Positions 61,309 to 64,000 of a stretch of DNA of 64,000 nt are shown one piece after another. The stretch is taken from contig OZ024718.1 of assembly GCA_964016875.1 (NCBI GenBank), forward strand, positions 315,001 to 379,000, given 5' to 3'. Source of the stretch: Fallopia convolvulus. Its lineage: Eukaryota; Streptophyta; Magnoliopsida; Caryophyllales; Polygonaceae. Position 1 is the stretch's first letter; the number at the start of each line of letters is the position of its first letter. Under the pieces are notes generated by a model. That model was not told where the DNA came from and made no database searches. It worked only from the letters and a program-made list of their open reading frames with translations. A program made the translations under genes and the position numbers.

Positions 61309-63753
61309 TCATATACCACTTTTCCTCTTATGCTGCGATGAACTCGGGACCTCCAACTGAAGAAAAGGTAGCAAATACTGACTACCTTCTTCTATTACTT
61401 CAAATATATCTTCCTCCGTGTATGTTTGCGGTGAAGGAGGTAAGTACTACATAAACACAACATTACAAACATAATGAGTTTAGTAAGAGATAATACATAA
61501 AAGACTGACAAAAAAATAGGAATCAATGTATGTTACTGAATAAATCTAAATTAACACCAACGAAGTAAAAAATTAGCCCATGACCTGTGACCAAATTGAC
61601 AAATTCCAATTCACAATCCAAAGTTGCAAACAGTAAGTACTATAGTAGTAATAAATCTAAAGCATGATTGAACCCTAAATTAGAAAACAATTATAATCAT
61701 GCAATCCCATTCATTTATATAAAGTACTAGTAATATACTTGTAGTATACTGGTAGATAAAGCCACAATTTGAATAAATTATATATTATAAAACTAATTAA
61801 AGTAAATCAAGTATGTATACTCACAAATCATAAAACTAATTAACAGAAAGAACACAAATAGTCTTTAACAACATACCGAAGTAGGAATTTCTGTAACACC
61901 AGATCGAACTATGTCTCTCATGAATCGACAAACGAACAATCCGCATGAAATACTATCATATTGTTCAGGGCACTTGCACAAGAAAAGAAAAGACTAATGT
62001 TAATCATCAAACTATAACAAACTTTAAAAATTAGTAACTTTTGTCAAAAATTAATCAGTACTAGCGTGTAACTAAAAACTAACCTCAACACGTTTAACAC
62101 ATATTTCTTGTAGATTGCTTTCCTTGACATTCAGCATGTTCAATGAACTACATAAGAAATTTTTAATATTTAACAAATTTTTAGATTAAATATAACTAAT
62201 AATAGATAACATATTTGAAAAAACTCACGTTTGACACATTTCCTTAAAATGTGGACGAATATCTTCTCGTAGTGGGTCTAACCAATAAACAATATTCACT
62301 ACAGGATCTATTACACCTAGCATCCAATGGTGCCTACGTAAAAATCAATACAAAATTATATGTTATTTCAAACTAAAGTCATGTATAAAAGTAATTTAAA
62401 AAAAATTAAACTAACTCATCCTTCATGGTATGGGACAAACCATAGACATTCCCTTGATTCTCTCATACAACTAAACAAATATCTTACTCTATTATCTAGT
62501 TTGAGATTATTTGAAGTTCGAGCGATGTAGGCCACTCGTGTAGGGCAAAGAAACTTGAATAGCAAGGGATTGTACTTATCATATAAGTACCTGTACATTA
62601 TATGTTAAATTGTATATTTAATAAGCTGAATAATTCTTCAATAATATAGAATAAAGAAGATGCAATTACTTACTTGATATACAAACTGATGTGTACACCA
62701 TCTAACTCTCCACGTGCTAGCCATGTCAAAACATCTTCCTTGTTCAGTTCCAATGTGTACGAGTGTTGTACAACTGGCTTGGGAATATTAATTTTCAGCA
62801 TAAAATTTCCATCTGAGGTTATCAAAGACCTACATTTCTCAATAGCAGGATATCGTTGTGCTGGCTGAAATTTATCCCGAACTATTGGTTGAAATAAGGC
62901 TTTTCTTAAACCTTTTGAACCCTCGGGTAAATCCTGAAATGCACATATGTAATAATGAATTTATTAAAATATCATATTTATTTACAAATATAAACAAAAA
63001 TAAACAACATTTTTACCGTTTCAAATATGACCATATCCTTAGGCCATGCAATAATATTTCCCACTGCATTATCCGACAGAAATGGCACCTTTGCATTTTC
63101 TTTAACAACTGTATCTATCGTAACCTTCAAAACACTAGCATCTAATTGCTTTCCATGAAGAATGGTGGTGTGCCCGGCCATAGGAATGAAAGCACGACCT
63201 TTGGCTATCTCGCATGATCGGTCAGGCCAAGCTAGCTTGCATTTTTTAGTTGAATCTTGCAACTTTTAAATATAATAATTATTAAATAATATAAGAATGA
63301 AATAAGTTTCAAAAAATTAAATTGTATATAAAAGGTTACCTTTGATGGTTCTACACGAGGAGAGTGTAGCATCGAGAGACCACGATCTATAATCGGAGAT
63401 TGAACCTCTTGTTCTTCATGACTAGTTGGTGGTGGTGACACACGAGGTTGATGGGCTGGTGGTGAAACATGAGGTTGATGGGAAGACCCTTGACTCTCCA
63501 TTGACTTGCAATACTTTTCAAGCATTTCCATTCTCTTTTGCATCTCTGCCATTTCAGCCCTAAGTTTATTGACCTCTTGTTGGGAGTTAGAGGAAGTCCG
63601 CTTAGTTGAACCAAAGTATTTCTTAGCGCCAATTCCAAATCCTACACCCCTCAATCTACCAGAGTGTTCATCGGTCTTCAATGCTAAAGATAAAATATCT
63701 TCTCTACCAGTAGGAGTTATGATGCCTTGAGACTCTTGTTCTAAGAGTATATC
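61309..63753 (-). CDS. CACTA element protein: Ptta/En/Spm region joined to Ulp1-like protease (5' end not found)
   Basis: Eight exons on the minus strand: 63340-63753, 63017-63262, 62674-62933, 62420-62590, 62229-62333, 62084-62147, 61877-61972, 61309-61446; 497 codons and a stop in one frame, 5' exons not found. The first part reads DILSLALKTDEHSGRLRGVG and FGIGAKKYFGS, the signature of plant transposase Ptta/En/Spm (Transposase_24), then a coiled coil. CKLAWPD and NIIAWPKDMVIFE follow. The C-terminal half is a C48 (Ulp1/SENP) protease: HHWMLGVIDP (His), VYWLDPL (Asp), CPEQYDSISCG (Gln and Cys). All catalytic residues are present. The donor after 62420 reads ATGAGT instead of GTGAGT, so splicing may be broken. 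Confidence 0.8.
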
Positions 63754-64000
63754 CTATAAAACACATTATTATTAAAAGGTGAAAAGCATCACAAATGTAT
63801 AATTATATAAGTATTTTAAGAGAATATAAGTATTTTAAGGCAACCCTAAAGGAAATGTTACAATCAATTTGCAAGTAGGAAACAACCTTTCAACAACAAA
63901 GCAAATAGTTGTATATGGGAGAAAGTAGGCAGGATAATATAATAGTTGAAAAGTTGGATTAGAACCATTAAAGATTCAAATTATAGATGTATTAAGAAGT

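Larger units (their letters stand above)
60673..64000 (-). mobile_element. CACTA (En/Spm) transposon, left end; right end outside window
   Basis: The left terminus is CACTAGTACACGAGCAAG at 60673, with candidate 3-bp target site AGG at 60670-60672. Subterminal GATACCGGT repeats follow at once, as is usual in CACTA elements, and then a minus-strand gene with Ptta/En/Spm and Ulp1 domains. The transposase (TNP2/TNPD) and right end should lie beyond 64000. Confidence 0.85.

Overview
This is nuclear DNA of a flowering plant, most likely a eudicot: AT-rich intergenic sequence, many short GT-AG introns, angiosperm-specific families (EDR1, GeBP, Aux/IAA, GTL2-type trihelix), a miR167 hairpin and plant transposon types. 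I cannot name the species. Exon models were read by hand. Every complete multi-exon model closes in frame.

Layout. 1-1295 (-): 5' part of an EDR1-type Raf-like MAPKKK. 2844-3422 (-): thylakoid rubredoxin RBD1. 5844-7055 (+): GeBP/storekeeper transcription factor. 7804-8845 (-): guanosine deaminase. 10967-13047 (+): chloroplast FLAP1/DUF1517 protein. 13828-17344 (-): EMC2, divergent from a TruD/PUS7 pseudouridine synthase at 17710-23302 (+). The PUS7 gene contains an AT-AC (U12-type) intron. 24618-24817: 200-N gap that cuts a GTL2-like trihelix gene (24818-26093, -). 26094-32600: gene desert with transposon relics. 33645-37468 (+): NEK1/2/3-class NIMA-related kinase. 41400-41500 (+): MIR167 hairpin inside a probably spliced primary transcript, followed by Tourist-like MITEs. 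48108-48914 (-): Aux/IAA repressor of the IAA1-4 type. 54903-59408 (+): DRIP/BMI1-like RING-RAWUL E3 ligase; its 2-kb first intron holds a tandem array of hairpin-forming units. 60673-64000: left end of a CACTA transposon whose minus-strand gene joins a Ptta/En/Spm (TNP1-like) region to a Ulp1-type cysteine protease.

Functional themes. RBD1 and FLAP1 are chloroplast proteins tied to photosystem II and light acclimation. MIR167 (known to target ARF6/ARF8) and an Aux/IAA gene lie about 6.5 kb apart, both acting on auxin response. The rest is housekeeping: ER membrane insertion, RNA modification, purine catabolism, microtubule-linked kinase. By my recollection of locus numbers, RBD1/FLAP1/NEK, EMC2/PUS7/NEK and GSDA/GTL2/NEK sit on three separate Arabidopsis segments, so this window looks like a less fractionated ancestral block.

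The most unusual signals are the AT-AC intron, the hairpin array in the RING-gene intron, and a set of tiny insertions. Each insertion is 5-10 nt plus a poly(A) run, bounded by 13-18 bp target duplications with similar 3' ends.
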